Assembly: GCF_951230155.1 (NCBI RefSeq)
Contig: NZ_CATNVD010000003.1
Location: 124,001 to 188,000 of the forward strand
Source of the DNA: Parablautia sp. Marseille-Q6255
GTDB lineage: Bacteria > Bacillota > Clostridia > Lachnospirales > Lachnospiraceae
Reading direction: 5' to 3'
Length of the DNA: 64,000 nucleotides
The position numbers and the translations under genes were made by a program. Within the stretch, counting starts at the first letter, position 1. Each line of letters begins with the position of its first letter. Positions 7,891 to 16,431 of the stretch are shown here, in pieces. Under the pieces are notes generated by a model. It did not search any database. It was given only the letters and a program-made list of their open reading frames with translations, and was not told the origin of the DNA.

Positions 7891-9720
7891 CTAAATGCCC
7901 TTAATTTCCTGATTCATATTTAATTGTAACTGTTTATAATCTATATCTGTTTCTTCAAAAGGTATTCTTTCTTCTGGATCTACAGGACAAAAATCTTCTT
8001 CCTTAACTGCAATATCCTGATAATAAAACTCACCATTGTACTGCTTCAGAAGGAAACCTTTATCTGTCATATTTCTGAAAAAGTTGGATTTACCATGCCC
8101 CTGTCTGCCATTCTCTTTACAGTATTCCTCATACATATGGAACACTTCACTTCGTTTCAGACGTTTTCCTTTGGCACGCACCAATGACTCATCAATAAAA
8201 GCACAGATACTATCTGACGTCCGTTGCACTTCTCTTACACATTCTTTGCTGTGTTCGCTCTCCGTGAACTTTCCCTGTTCGTACAGATTTTTCAATGCAA
8301 TCATCGCCATATGAATTGCATAATCGGATTCTGCCTGTACCTTTTCCTTTAAGTGCAGATCTTTTTCACCACTTTTTACTACCCGGTTCATATCAAGAAT
8401 CAGTAGTCTACGGTAAAAAGCATCTGACTTATCCTCAAGATTCTGCGGCATTTCATTGGTAGAAAAAAGCAGCTTCGCATAAGAGTGGAAATGAATTGCA
8501 TCCTGTCCTTTTTTCTCATAAATCAGTGTGTCCTCACCGACTGCTTTCTTTAATACATCTGTGTTCTCCATTGCTTTGCATGGAATATCTGCACAGGCAT
8601 TTAACAGCTTTCCATACATTCCAGTCGCATAGAATCGTTTATTTAAATCCTGTAAAGAAATACTGGACATATTGGTGATTCCAACTACATGCTGGATCAG
8701 CGATACTGCCACAGACTTTCCGGTTCCACCATTTCCTTTCAGTGTAAGGAATTTCTGAAACTGCGTATCCTGTGTCATGCAGTATCCAAAATACTCCCAG
8801 AATGTCTGCTGTTCTTCTTTGTTAGGAAGAGACGATGCCAGATACTTTTTTATATTTTCTCCACCTTGTAACACCTGCTCACAATCTTCTGGATAATAGG
8901 GAAATGGTATCTGATTGATTGTCAGATAATCTGGATTGTGTTCCAACATTTCGCCTTTAACCGGATCATAATATCCATTTTTGAAATTGATCCACCGCAC
9001 AGGTTGTTTATTTAGTTCATATGCCTCTCGGTGAACTTTTGGCTGTGCGATCAGTAGATTATAGATTCTTTTGATCACTCCACTCTGTACCTGATCACGA
9101 TAGATCAGCTTCTGGATACGGTATTTCATTCTTACCCCATCATGGTCTTCCAGGAAAACACCATGCTCATAATAATACGGTGTGATTCCCACCACAAAAA
9201 ACTGAACATTCTCCACCAGGTAATCTACAATCTCCATATCCCGGACACCTTTCACATTCCCTTTTGCATCAAATAAGTGAAAACGGCTCAGTTCCGGTTC
9301 TTCTTTCGGATCTCGCTCAAACCGAAGAATATACTGTTCCAGTAATTTCTCAACTTCTTTCTGATTATCCAGTTTGCCAAGGTACTCCTTCTCTTTGAAC
9401 AACTGCCAGCCTGCTTTTCCGTCAAGACCAGCGTCTTTGAAAAATGTCAGTATCTTATCATTTACCCACTTCACCGTACAGGAAGCCACATAATGATAGG
9501 CACTCTGACAGCTTCCAGTAAACTGAATAGATCTCATTTCCTCTATAAAGGAATCTGCACTGAAATAATATCCGTCATCTTCCTGCACCAGACAAAGTGC
9601 CTGATAACCTGACATCACAATATTCAACGCTATATCCTGATTGTCCACCAAAAAGATATAGGTCTGTGCTGTCCCTTCTGGATTGGTTTCCATATAATGC
9701 TTCAAAAACTTCTTGTTCAA
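7891..9720 (-). CDS. P4-type phage/plasmid primase-helicase
   Basis: A protein of about 609 residues with a superfamily 3 helicase core in its second half: Walker A GNGGTGKS, an acidic Walker B-like segment (LLNACADIP) and a sensor motif (LLFSTNEMP), all typical of the D5/P4 family. It would prime and unwind DNA for replication of the element. The open frame starts at GTG 9729, but GAAAGG sits directly against that codon; the TTG at 9720 has normal spacing, so I chose it. The N-terminal half may hold the primase part, but I cannot pick out its catalytic residues. Confidence 0.8.
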   Translation of the reverse strand: MNKKFLKHYMETNPEGTAQTYIFLVDNQDIALNIVMSGYQALCLVQEDDGYYFSADSFIEEMRSIQFTGSCQSAYHYVASCTVKWVNDKILTFFKDAGLDGKAGWQLFKEKEYLGKLDNQKEVEKLLEQYILRFERDPKEEPELSRFHLFDAKGNVKGVRDMEIVDYLVENVQFFVVGITPYYYEHGVFLEDHDGVRMKYRIQKLIYRDQVQSGVIKRIYNLLIAQPKVHREAYELNKQPVRWINFKNGYYDPVKGEMLEHNPDYLTINQIPFPYYPEDCEQVLQGGENIKKYLASSLPNKEEQQTFWEYFGYCMTQDTQFQKFLTLKGNGGTGKSVAVSLIQHVVGITNMSSISLQDLNKRFYATGMYGKLLNACADIPCKAMENTDVLKKAVGEDTLIYEKKGQDAIHFHSYAKLLFSTNEMPQNLEDKSDAFYRRLLILDMNRVVKSGEKDLHLKEKVQAESDYAIHMAMIALKNLYEQGKFTESEHSKECVREVQRTSDSICAFIDESLVRAKGKRLKRSEVFHMYEEYCKENGRQGHGKSNFFRNMTDKGFLLKQYNGEFYYQDIAVKEEDFCPVDPEERIPFEETDIDYKQLQLNMNQEIKGI

Positions 9721-9840
9721 ACTTATCACTTCCTTTCAGGCAAAGAAAAAGACGCAAGCCATATCTTATGACTCACGCCTTACTTCGCTCACAATATTCT
9801 ATTTTTATCAGTTACCTGCCAGATTAGTTACTGACAATCC

Positions 9841-10188
9841 TTATACATAAATCAATTCTTTCAGGATAATCTCTTCTGCAATCGCTCTGTGCTGATTGGC
9901 AGCTCTTACCCATGCCATCTGATTTTTCTCCTTATCCGGCAGTGGTTCTTTTTCTTCCAACTGTTTCAGAATCACTTCTTCCCGTTCCCTGGCTGCCTTG
10001 TCCACTTCCAGAAGATGCTCTCCAATCGTATCCTGCAGAAGCATCACCTGATAGGTTGAATTTCGATGGTTCTTCAGATAATCTCTGCGTAAGAATCCAT
10101 ATTTGCCAAGCTGCTCCATCTGCTCACCGGATTTATAGGTGAGGTTCGGAATCAGGTATCCATTTACATTTGTATAAGTCAGTTTCAT
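9841..10188 (-). CDS. TnpV-family transposon protein
   Basis: A 115-residue protein with the TnpV pattern: MKLTYTNVNGYLIPNL at the N-terminus, then GKYGFLRRDYLKNHR, then a charged helical tail. TnpV proteins accompany clostridial mobile elements and their function is not established. The frame is open 19 codons further up, but the methionine at 10188 begins the conserved part. This is the last gene of the element before the host protease. A second, broken copy of the same family lies at 12848-13088. Confidence 0.75.
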   Translation of the reverse strand: MKLTYTNVNGYLIPNLTYKSGEQMEQLGKYGFLRRDYLKNHRNSTYQVMLLQDTIGEHLLEVDKAAREREEVILKQLEEKEPLPDKEKNQMAWVRAANQHRAIAEEIILKELIYV

Positions 10189-10383
10189 ATCCCTATGACC
10201 TCTCTTTCGTTTAAACTGTTGTCTGTAACAGAACCAACTGTTCATGTTACGTCATTGCTACAAATCTTTCTTTCCATATCATTTTGAATCCAACCCGGGC
10301 AGATTTTCTTCAAAATCATGGTAAAAGTGCTTCGTTTCTGTGTTGGGAAAATGAACGGAAACACTTGATTTTACTGACTTTCT

Positions 10384-12126
10384 TCAATGTAACCTTATTA
10401 TAACGTCCTCCCCATACCCTGCCTGATTATTCGGCCACTTTTCAAATCCCGGCAGCTGCCTTGCCCCTTTTCTCAAGTAGGCCCGCACCTTCTCCCCGTA
10501 CAGATACGGATCGTTTCCCTGTACGATTCCCCACTGCATCAGAAGAGCTGCCGCTCCTGTGACAAACGGAGCGGCAAACGAAGTGCCCGTCACGCTGACA
10601 TATCCGCCTTGTGCGGCAGTTGTCGTGATGTCAACCCCCGGTGCCACGAGATCCGGGCGTATCAAAAAGGAATCGTCCGGCCATCCCCGGCCGGAAAATG
10701 AAGCGTAGGCATTCCGGCGCGCATCGTAAGCCCCTGCTGCGATCACACGCGCTGCGGTTGCCGGGATCGTCACGGTCGTATCCGGGGTCGGCTGCAAAAA
10801 GCGCGTGCCGAAATTGCGGCCCCGTGAATCCAGCATCCACAGATCATATTCCCCGGTGACAATGCGCTGCGGCTCCAGTACGACGCGCCACACGCCGCTG
10901 TCCAGATACGTATCTGCCGGAAGAAAATCAATAAAGATCTCCTGCCTGCTCTGATAGGGACTCGGCGTACCAAAATAGACAAGAAGCTCTGTCTGACCAA
11001 GCCGGTATCTCGATGCGCCGACCTCCCGCCCAAACGGTCCTGCCGTCTGCCCATTTGGGTGTATGACCGTGATCCTGTATTCATCCGCATAATCTTTCCA
11101 GATCTGCTGATTCATGGAAGTCTCAAATTCATCGATCAGAAAGCTGATTTCCTGCGTTTGCCCCATCCGCAGCCTGCCCGATACATGCCCGCCGGCATTT
11201 CCCTCATTTCCGGTGCCTGCCACGATCACGTTCCTCCCCCGCAGTGCCAGCATATCCATATATGTCTCCAGAAGAGAAGTCCCCCGGTGTGATCCGTAAA
11301 CATTGCCAAAGCTTAAATTGACCGCAACGGGCATACCAAGCGTTTCTGCCTTTCGCATCACATACTCCAGCGCCTGCATCAGCTCTGTCGTCCTCGGAAA
11401 GCCACCCGCTCTTGGTACGCCCAGCTTTACCACAAGAATATCGCTGCGCGGGGCTACGCCGCGGAAGCGCCCGCCAGATGCTCTTCCATTTCCGGCCGCG
11501 ATCCCGAGCACCTGTGTTCCATGTCCTCCGGCATCACGCTCCGGTACGATCGCATAGCTTTCCTCACGGCTTTTTGCAGACAATGCCTGATCTATATCCT
11601 CCCTGGTATATTCCGCGCCCAGATAAAACCCCTGCGGCGGCTGCCCTCCCTGCGCGCCGCCAGGCTGCTCTGTCTGATCCCACAGTGCCACGATCCTCGT
11701 ACTTCCATCCTCATTTCTGAAGTCAGGATGAAAGTAGTCCACGCCTGAATCAATAACCGCCACGAGGATTCCCTCTCCAAACAGACCCATCTCCGGCGTC
11801 TGCACCGCCGAGATACAGGACGCCGCACGTCCCTCGTCCAGAGAAAAATACAGCCTTTTCGGCATCTCTATATATTCTACCTGCGGCAGCGATGCCAGGA
11901 GTGCAATATCACGCTGCGGCACTGTCAGGATCGCATATCCCCCCGACAGATAAACTGCCTGCCAGCCTCTCTCATCCGCATCCAGAGGACCACTGTAGCG
12001 GATGATCACCTCCCATCTGCGTTCCTTTGCATCATATCCTGTTTCAAGGATCTCAGACTTCTCTCTCTCCTCCTGCGATGCATCCAGGGCAAGATTCAAC
12101 AGATTTTCTATTTTCTGATCATTCAA
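10384..12126 (-). CDS. subtilisin-like serine protease (S8 family)
   Basis: A 580-residue S8 peptidase with the full catalytic triad: Asp126 in VAVIDSGVD, His202 in GHGTQV and Ser516 in GTSFAAP. There is no signal peptide. Residues 1-100 look like an N-terminal pro-segment, and a beta-rich insert of about 150 residues lies between the His and Ser motifs. This layout is like the clostridial CspABC-type proteases, but no germination gene is nearby. The first codon is TTG with AGGAG about 10 bases upstream. Base composition matches the host and not the A+T-rich element to its left. Confidence 0.88.
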   Translation of the reverse strand: MNDQKIENLLNLALDASQEEREKSEILETGYDAKERRWEVIIRYSGPLDADERGWQAVYLSGGYAILTVPQRDIALLASLPQVEYIEMPKRLYFSLDEGRAASCISAVQTPEMGLFGEGILVAVIDSGVDYFHPDFRNEDGSTRIVALWDQTEQPGGAQGGQPPQGFYLGAEYTREDIDQALSAKSREESYAIVPERDAGGHGTQVLGIAAGNGRASGGRFRGVAPRSDILVVKLGVPRAGGFPRTTELMQALEYVMRKAETLGMPVAVNLSFGNVYGSHRGTSLLETYMDMLALRGRNVIVAGTGNEGNAGGHVSGRLRMGQTQEISFLIDEFETSMNQQIWKDYADEYRITVIHPNGQTAGPFGREVGASRYRLGQTELLVYFGTPSPYQSRQEIFIDFLPADTYLDSGVWRVVLEPQRIVTGEYDLWMLDSRGRNFGTRFLQPTPDTTVTIPATAARVIAAGAYDARRNAYASFSGRGWPDDSFLIRPDLVAPGVDITTTAAQGGYVSVTGTSFAAPFVTGAAALLMQWGIVQGNDPYLYGEKVRAYLRKGARQLPGFEKWPNNQAGYGEDVIIRLH

Positions 12127-12162
12127 ATCCGGCCAGCTCCTAACCTGTATGATTAAAACAGA

Positions 12163-12483
12163 TTATGTGCTGCCGGTATTTAAAATCACCATAAAAACAG
12201 CAGATTTAAGTAATATAAAACATGAAAACCAAAGGAGGGATTTCTGTTGGAACGAAGCTGTCTCTTTTTTATTCAATCGAACCCCTATCAGATGCAGAAA
12301 ATTATATCTGTGGAAAGCGACTTCATATCCCTGTACAGATGACAAAATCTTATTACTTTCCTGTAGTTGCTTGTTTACCTCTTTTGGCAAACCATATAAA
12401 AACAAAACCTTCTGATCCTCCAGATGTTCTTTATATAACTGTGCCGCTTTTGTCATAATCTGTATCGCACGTCTTTTGTCCAT
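12163..12483 (-). CDS. PBECR4-like nuclease-domain protein, C-terminally replaced
   Basis: A 106-residue product. The first 75 or so residues (MDKRRAIQIMTKAAQLYKEH, then HRYNFLHLIGVRLNK) resemble the start of the PBECR4 domain, a phage-linked member of the barnase/EndoU/RelE-like nuclease group; this is recognition from memory and unverified. After residue 80 the sequence changes to KSAVFMVILN, which is nearly the N-terminal peptide of the TnpV remnant 880 bases away, so the original C-terminus has been lost. AAGGA precedes the ATG. It is probably not functional. Confidence 0.45.
   Translation of the reverse strand: MDKRRAIQIMTKAAQLYKEHLEDQKVLFLYGLPKEVNKQLQESNKILSSVQGYEVAFHRYNFLHLIGVRLNKKETASFQQKSLLWFSCFILLKSAVFMVILNTGST
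12171..12208. repeat. 38-base direct repeat, copy 1
   Basis: Matches 13051-13088 at 32 of 38 positions in the same orientation, with the exact shared core AAAAACAGCAGATTTA. It forms the foreign 3' end of the PBECR4-like gene. Confidence 0.8.
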
Positions 12484-12510
12484 AACCTAATCCTTATCCC
12501 ATAAGATTTA

Positions 12511-12553
12511 GAGAAGGGAATGTTCATGCCGCAGCACTAAACATTCCCTTCTC
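12511..12553. repeat. perfect 14-base inverted repeat
   Basis: GAGAAGGGAATGTT and AACATTCCCTTCTC form a perfect stem around a 15-base loop, just upstream of the PBECR4-like gene. No T-run follows on either strand, so it is more likely an operator or a transposon relic than a terminator. Confidence 0.7.
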
Positions 12554-12561
12554 ATGGTTGA

Positions 12562-12663
12562 TTTTTCCGTTGTCTGCCAACCTCCAGCACCTTAGTCTGG
12601 AAAATATCAGGTTTTTCCGTTGCCTGCCAACCTCCGACACCTTCGTTCGGAAAACGTATCAGA
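12562..12663. repeat. two tandem copies of a roughly 50-base unit
   Basis: TTTTTCCGTTGTCTGCCAAC (12562 on) and TTTTTCCGTTGCCTGCCAAC (12612 on) begin two copies that continue as CCTCC, CACCTT and GGAAAA with few changes. The segment from 12484 to 12847 holds no gene; this duplication and the inverted repeat at 12511-12553 are all I see. Confidence 0.7.
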
Positions 12664-12847
12664 TTTTAGGTGTCAACCCACCGCTGATACACAGCTTTTC
12701 TAATTACATTCTACACAAACTATGTGGAAAATGCAATTACAATTTTATCTTATGATTCCCTCCCACATTTTATACACCATTTATCCCACATTTCACTATT
12801 GATAAATTATCTCTTTATCCACAATCTTCCTCGCGCACGCTTGTATA

Positions 12848-13088
12848 TTATTCATTCTTCCTACCCATTCTAAGGCATTTTCCCTCTTTAACTGTTCTGT
12901 AATAGCTTGTAAGCACATCCAGATATAGCGTTCTGCGGTATTCCGTCAAATACTGCAAATGTCTTTGTCCCCATATACCAATAACTATTTGTTCTTCTTC
13001 CTCCGGTAAGGTAAGAGCGGGGATAAGATAATCCCCATGTCTGATATAAGTACCGAAATTTAAAGTCACTACAAAAACAGCAGATTTA
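12848..13088 (-). pseudogene. TnpV-family remnant
   Basis: The frame contains the TnpV core TYIRHGDYLIPALTLPEEEE followed by GIWGQRHLQYLTEYRR. After that the match stops and the frame ends early (GKCLRMGRKNE), so the C-terminal half is lost or frameshifted. The upstream end runs into the mntP promoter, so no proper start remains. It belongs to the same family as the intact copy at 9841-10188 but is clearly a different member. Confidence 0.6.
13051..13088. repeat. 38-base direct repeat, copy 2
   Basis: Second copy of the repeat at 12171-12208. It ends two bases before the -35 box of mntP and encodes the KSAVFVVTLN peptide of the TnpV remnant. Confidence 0.8.
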
Positions 13089-13089
13089 T

Positions 13090-13118
13090 TTGACACACCT
13101 GTTCTCATCTGGTATATT
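13090..13118 (+). promoter_or_regulatory. sigma-A promoter of mntP
   Basis: TTGACA (13090-13095), a 17-base spacer and TATATT (13113-13118) give a near-consensus promoter. The start point would be near 13125, directly ahead of the riboswitch. Confidence 0.75.
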
Positions 13119-13125
13119 AATATCG

Positions 13126-13251
13126 TTGCATAAGGGAGTAGTTAGCTTCAGAAGAAGTCGCCGTATCAACATATTGATGACCTGTTTCATCTGGTACTGC
13201 GTTCAATAACGAGACTTATCCGCACATTTTTTGTGCGGATAAGTCTTTTTT
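13126..13251 (+). ncRNA. yybP-ykoY manganese riboswitch
   Basis: The leader contains the conserved segments of this class in order: AAGGGAGTAG, ATCAACATA, CTGGTA and CGAGACTT. The P1 strands ATAAG (13130-13134) and CTTAT (13215-13219) pair, and the 3' strand is also the foot of the terminator stem that starts at 13213. Folding P1 with bound metal therefore prevents the terminator, which makes it a transcriptional ON switch for the Mn exporter downstream. That yybP-ykoY senses Mn2+ and often controls mntP is established. Confidence 0.85.
13213..13251 (+). terminator. riboswitch-controlled intrinsic terminator
   Basis: GACTTATCCGCAC and GTGCGGATAAGTC form a perfect 13-base stem with loop ATTTTTT and a T6 run. 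It lies between the riboswitch core and mntP. Confidence 0.9.
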
Positions 13252-13347
13252 CATCTCTGTCCTCCTTCCTGATGCAGGATCAGTACACAAAAGTTTGCTG
13301 TTCTTACGTAATACCGAACATACCACATCTGCAAAGGAGAAATTATT

Positions 13348-13911
13348 ATGAATCTTGTCTCTGTATTTCTTATCGCCGTCGGGCTGTCCATGGATGCATG
13401 TGCCGTCTCGTTTGCGAAAGGGATCTGCCTGAAAAAGCAGATCCGAAGCCACGCCTTCCGCCTCGCTCTTGCTTTTGGTTTTTTTCAGGGCTTCATGCCT
13501 CTGATCGGCTGGTGGATAGGTACGCATTTTGAAAATCTGATCACCTCAGTCGATCACTGGATCGCCTTTATCCTGCTTGGCGTTATCGGGATCAACATGA
13601 TCCGCGAATCCCGTCAGGAGGACGGGGTCTGTTCCGAGTGCATTGACTCTATCCCGCCCAGGGAGATCCTGCTTCTGGCTGTTGCCACAAGCATTGACGC
13701 GCTCGCTGTCGGCGTCAGCTTCGCTTTCCTTCAGGTAAGCATTATCCCTGCCGTCTGTCTGATCGGCGTCACCACCTGTATACTCAGCTTTATTGCCGTC
13801 TTTCTCGGCAACCGCATCGGCGGAAAGCTTGGAAAGTATGCTGAGGTCACCGGAGGCATTATCCTGATCCTGATCGGTACCAAAATACTGATCGAGCATC
13901 TGTTCGGATAA
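13348..13911 (+). CDS. mntP: manganese efflux pump MntP
   Basis: A 187-residue, six-helix membrane exporter that removes excess Mn2+. The two internal repeats each carry the conserved acidic helix motif: LSMDACAVSFAKG near residue 13 and TSIDALAVGVSFA near residue 113, with Asp residues that form the ion path. Length equals the family norm. AAAGGAG precedes the ATG. A Mn-responsive riboswitch controls it, and it faces the feoAB gene tail to tail with 13 bases between. Confidence 0.95.
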   Translation: MNLVSVFLIAVGLSMDACAVSFAKGICLKKQIRSHAFRLALAFGFFQGFMPLIGWWIGTHFENLITSVDHWIAFILLGVIGINMIRESRQEDGVCSECIDSIPPREILLLAVATSIDALAVGVSFAFLQVSIIPAVCLIGVTTCILSFIAVFLGNRIGGKLGKYAEVTGGIILILIGTKILIEHLFG

Positions 13912-13924
13912 GAAAGCAGCTATG

Positions 13925-16279
13925 CTACAGGAGCATTCCGATCTGGTAGATCGCAAATGCCGCGATCCAGGCAATCACACACTGTCCGACAACCATCGCA
14001 GCTGCCCATTTTCCTCCCAGCTCGCGCTTTACCGAAGCAACTGCCGCCACGCAGGGGGTATAAAGCAGACAGAATACGAGAAGCGCACCGGCGCTCACTG
14101 CGCTTAGGCTTTCCTGCAGCACTGCCGTGCTCCCAAAGAGCACGGTAAGGGAAGATAACACGCTTTCCTTTGCAAGAAATCCGGAAATCAGTGCGGTCAC
14201 GATCCGCCAGTCTCCAAATCCCATCGGTCCAAATACCGGTGCAAGCGCGCCCGCCACAAGAGCCAGGATACTGTCCCTGGAATCCGTGACCATATGAAAT
14301 CCTGTATCAAAATTCTGCAGGAACCAGATTACGATCGTCGCTACGAAGATCACCGTAAACGCCCTCTGTAAAAAGTCTTTTGCCTTATCCCACAAAAGGT
14401 GCAGCACATTTCCGGCTCCGGGCATACGATAATTCGGAAGCTCCATGACAAACGGCACCGCTTCCCCTTTAAATGCCGTCTTTTTAAAGATCAGCGCCAT
14501 CACGATCCCCATGACAATACCAAATACATACAGACCGATCATCACAAGCGCTGCATGCTCCGGGAAAAACGCTTCTGTAAAAAACGCATAAATAGGAAGC
14601 TTTGCAGTACAGCTCATAAACGGTGTCAGCAGGATCGTCATCTTTCGATCCCGCTCAGACGGGAGTGTCCGGCTCGCCATCACACCCGGAACTGTACAGC
14701 CAAACCCGATCAGCATCGGCACGATACTTCTCCCGGAAAGTCCCAGCTTTCGCAGCAGCTTATCCATGATAAACGCCACTCTTGCCATATATCCGCTGTC
14801 CTCCAGAATAGATAAAAAGAAAAACAGCGTCACAATGACAGGCAAAAAGCTCAGTACGCCGCCGACGCCATTAAAAATGCCATCGATCACCAGAGAATGG
14901 ATCGTGTTACTGACATGCGCCGCCTGCATGGCCTGATCCACAAGCTGCGTCAGCGCCGAAATCCCGGACCCCAGCAGCCCCTGCAAAAATGCTCCGACTA
15001 CGTTAAAGGTGAGGAAAAATACAAGCCCCATAATCCCGATAAATGCCGGAATGCCTGTGTATTTTCCTGTCAGGAACTGATCTATTTTCCGGCTGCGCAC
15101 ACGCTCCCGGCTCTCTCTTGGTTTGATCACAGTATCCTGACAGACTGCCTCGATATAATCAAAACGCATCTGCGCGACCGCAGCCGCCCGGTCCATGCCG
15201 GTCTCTTCCTCGGTCTGTACAGCGATCTCATCCAGAATCTTCTGTTCATTCGCAGTGAGCCTGAGCTGCTCCAGGATCCTGGCGTCTCCCTCCATGACCT
15301 TGCTTGCCGCAAAGCGGATCGGGATTCCCTCCTTCTGCGCATGATCTTCGATCAGGTGCATCACTGCATGGATCCCTCTGTGTATCCCTTCTTCGCGCTT
15401 GCAAAAATCTGTCTCCAGCGGACACTCCTGATATTTTGCCACATGGATCGCATGGCGCACCAGCTCCTCGATCCCCTCTCCTTTTGCCGCTGAAATCGGG
15501 ATGACCGGTACCCCCAGCGCTTCCTCCATCTCATTGACAAGCACTGAGCCGTCATTTTCCCGCAGCTCATCCATCATATTAAGAGCCACTACCATAGGGA
15601 GTCCCAGCTCGAGAAGCTGCATGGTCAGATAGAGATTGCGCTCAATATTTGTCGCATCTACAATATTAATGATCCCCTTTGGCTTTTCCCGGATCACAAA
15701 TTCTCTCGTCACGATCTCCTCGCTGCTGTACGGAGACATGGAGTAGATACCCGGCAGATCCGTGATCAGTGTATTTTCATATCCGCGGATCACGCCATCC
15801 TTGCGGTCAACTGTTACACCGGGGAAATTTCCCACATGCTGCTTGGATCCTGTAAGCTGATTGAACAGCGTAGTCTTTCCACAGTTCTGATTCCCCACAA
15901 GGGCAAAGGTCAGTGTCTCACTCTCCGGCAGCGGATTTTCTTCCTTTCTGTTATGGAACTTCCCTCCCTCGCCGTATCCCGGATGATGCTTCTCCGCTTT
16001 TACCTGACTGCTCCTTGCCGCCGTTTGCAGACCGCTCTTTGCCATCTTTGGTCTGTGCGGCTTACTGATCTCTATATTCTGCGCATCTGCCAGACGTATG
16101 GTCAGCTCATATCCATGAATGCGCAGCTCGACCGGATCGCCCATCGGCGCATATTTTACAACGGTCACCTCCGTCCCCTGTATCAGCCCCATATCCAGAA
16201 AATGCTGACGCAGAGCGCCGGAACCGCCGACGGTCCGTATCGTTGCCGTTTCTCCGATTGGTAATTCACTCAGTTTCAT
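13925..16279 (-). CDS. feoB: ferrous iron transporter, FeoA-FeoB fusion
   Basis: A 784-residue Fe2+ importer. Residues 1-75 are a complete FeoA (SH3-like) domain, MKLSELPIGETATI to QNIEIS. A 45-residue basic linker follows, then the FeoB G-protein with G1 GNQNCGKT (129-136), G3 DLPG and G4 NMMD, and then the Gate-type membrane domain with paired helices and conserved Cys segments (GFGCTVPGV, FMSCTAKLP). feoA and feoB are often separate genes, so this is a fusion. A strong Shine-Dalgarno (AAGGAGGAG) precedes the ATG. Its promoter is covered by a palindromic operator. Confidence 0.95.
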   Translation of the reverse strand: MKLSELPIGETATIRTVGGSGALRQHFLDMGLIQGTEVTVVKYAPMGDPVELRIHGYELTIRLADAQNIEISKPHRPKMAKSGLQTAARSSQVKAEKHHPGYGEGGKFHNRKEENPLPESETLTFALVGNQNCGKTTLFNQLTGSKQHVGNFPGVTVDRKDGVIRGYENTLITDLPGIYSMSPYSSEEIVTREFVIREKPKGIINIVDATNIERNLYLTMQLLELGLPMVVALNMMDELRENDGSVLVNEMEEALGVPVIPISAAKGEGIEELVRHAIHVAKYQECPLETDFCKREEGIHRGIHAVMHLIEDHAQKEGIPIRFAASKVMEGDARILEQLRLTANEQKILDEIAVQTEEETGMDRAAAVAQMRFDYIEAVCQDTVIKPRESRERVRSRKIDQFLTGKYTGIPAFIGIMGLVFFLTFNVVGAFLQGLLGSGISALTQLVDQAMQAAHVSNTIHSLVIDGIFNGVGGVLSFLPVIVTLFFFLSILEDSGYMARVAFIMDKLLRKLGLSGRSIVPMLIGFGCTVPGVMASRTLPSERDRKMTILLTPFMSCTAKLPIYAFFTEAFFPEHAALVMIGLYVFGIVMGIVMALIFKKTAFKGEAVPFVMELPNYRMPGAGNVLHLLWDKAKDFLQRAFTVIFVATIVIWFLQNFDTGFHMVTDSRDSILALVAGALAPVFGPMGFGDWRIVTALISGFLAKESVLSSLTVLFGSTAVLQESLSAVSAGALLVFCLLYTPCVAAVASVKRELGGKWAAAMVVGQCVIAWIAAFAIYQIGMLL

Positions 16280-16299
16280 CTTGACTCCTCCTTTGTATT

Positions 16300-16329
16300 A
16301 GTTATACCTAACTCATGTCGAAAAGTCAA
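16300..16329 (-). promoter_or_regulatory. feoAB promoter with overlapping operator
   Basis: On the minus strand TTGACT (16324-16329), a 17-base spacer and TATAAC (16301-16306) form the promoter. The perfect inverted repeat AGTTA-TACC-TAACT (16300-16313) covers the -10 box, so a bound repressor would block RNA polymerase. A DtxR/IdeR- or Fur-type iron repressor is the natural guess. Confidence 0.65.
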
Positions 16330-16388
16330 GAAGCTGCTGCATAATATATGGAAGCACTGTTCCTATATATATGCAAAAGCAGCTTCTT
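16328..16388 (-). terminator. intrinsic terminator after the metal ATPase gene
   Basis: AAGAAGCTGCT (16328-16338) pairs with AGCAGCTTCTT (16378-16388), and A+T-rich, partly self-complementary sequence fills the loop. It ends the ATPase transcript before the feoAB promoter. Confidence 0.6.
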
Positions 16389-16431
16389 TATCTCCTGTCT
16401 TTTTCTATTTTCATCCTCAGATCCTGATGCA

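Larger units (their letters stand above)
2660..10250. mobile_element. integrated plasmid-like mobilizable element, ends not resolved
   Basis: This block is clearly richer in A+T than the protease gene to its right. It carries mobilization (relaxase, MobC), a hairpin-rich probable oriT, partition (ParM and partner), replication (P4-type primase-helicase) and TnpV genes. No integrase, resolvase or transposase is visible inside, and I found no direct repeat at its edges. The left edge cuts the ABC exporter remnant and the right edge lies in the 134 bases before the protease gene. It may be an integrated plasmid, or an integrative element that has lost its recombinase. Confidence 0.6.

Noticed and set aside
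2640-10384. Direct repeats that would define the ends of the mobile element
   Set aside because: I compared the bases near 2640-2670 with 10240-10390 and with 12127-13120 and found no convincing match.
12562-12663. CRISPR-like array
   Set aside because: Only two copies lie head to tail with no unique spacers and no cas genes nearby.
14897-15493. 198-codon plus-strand frame inside feoAB
   Set aside because: Antisense to the conserved G-domain coding region, with His/Cys/Arg-rich composition typical of a shadow frame.
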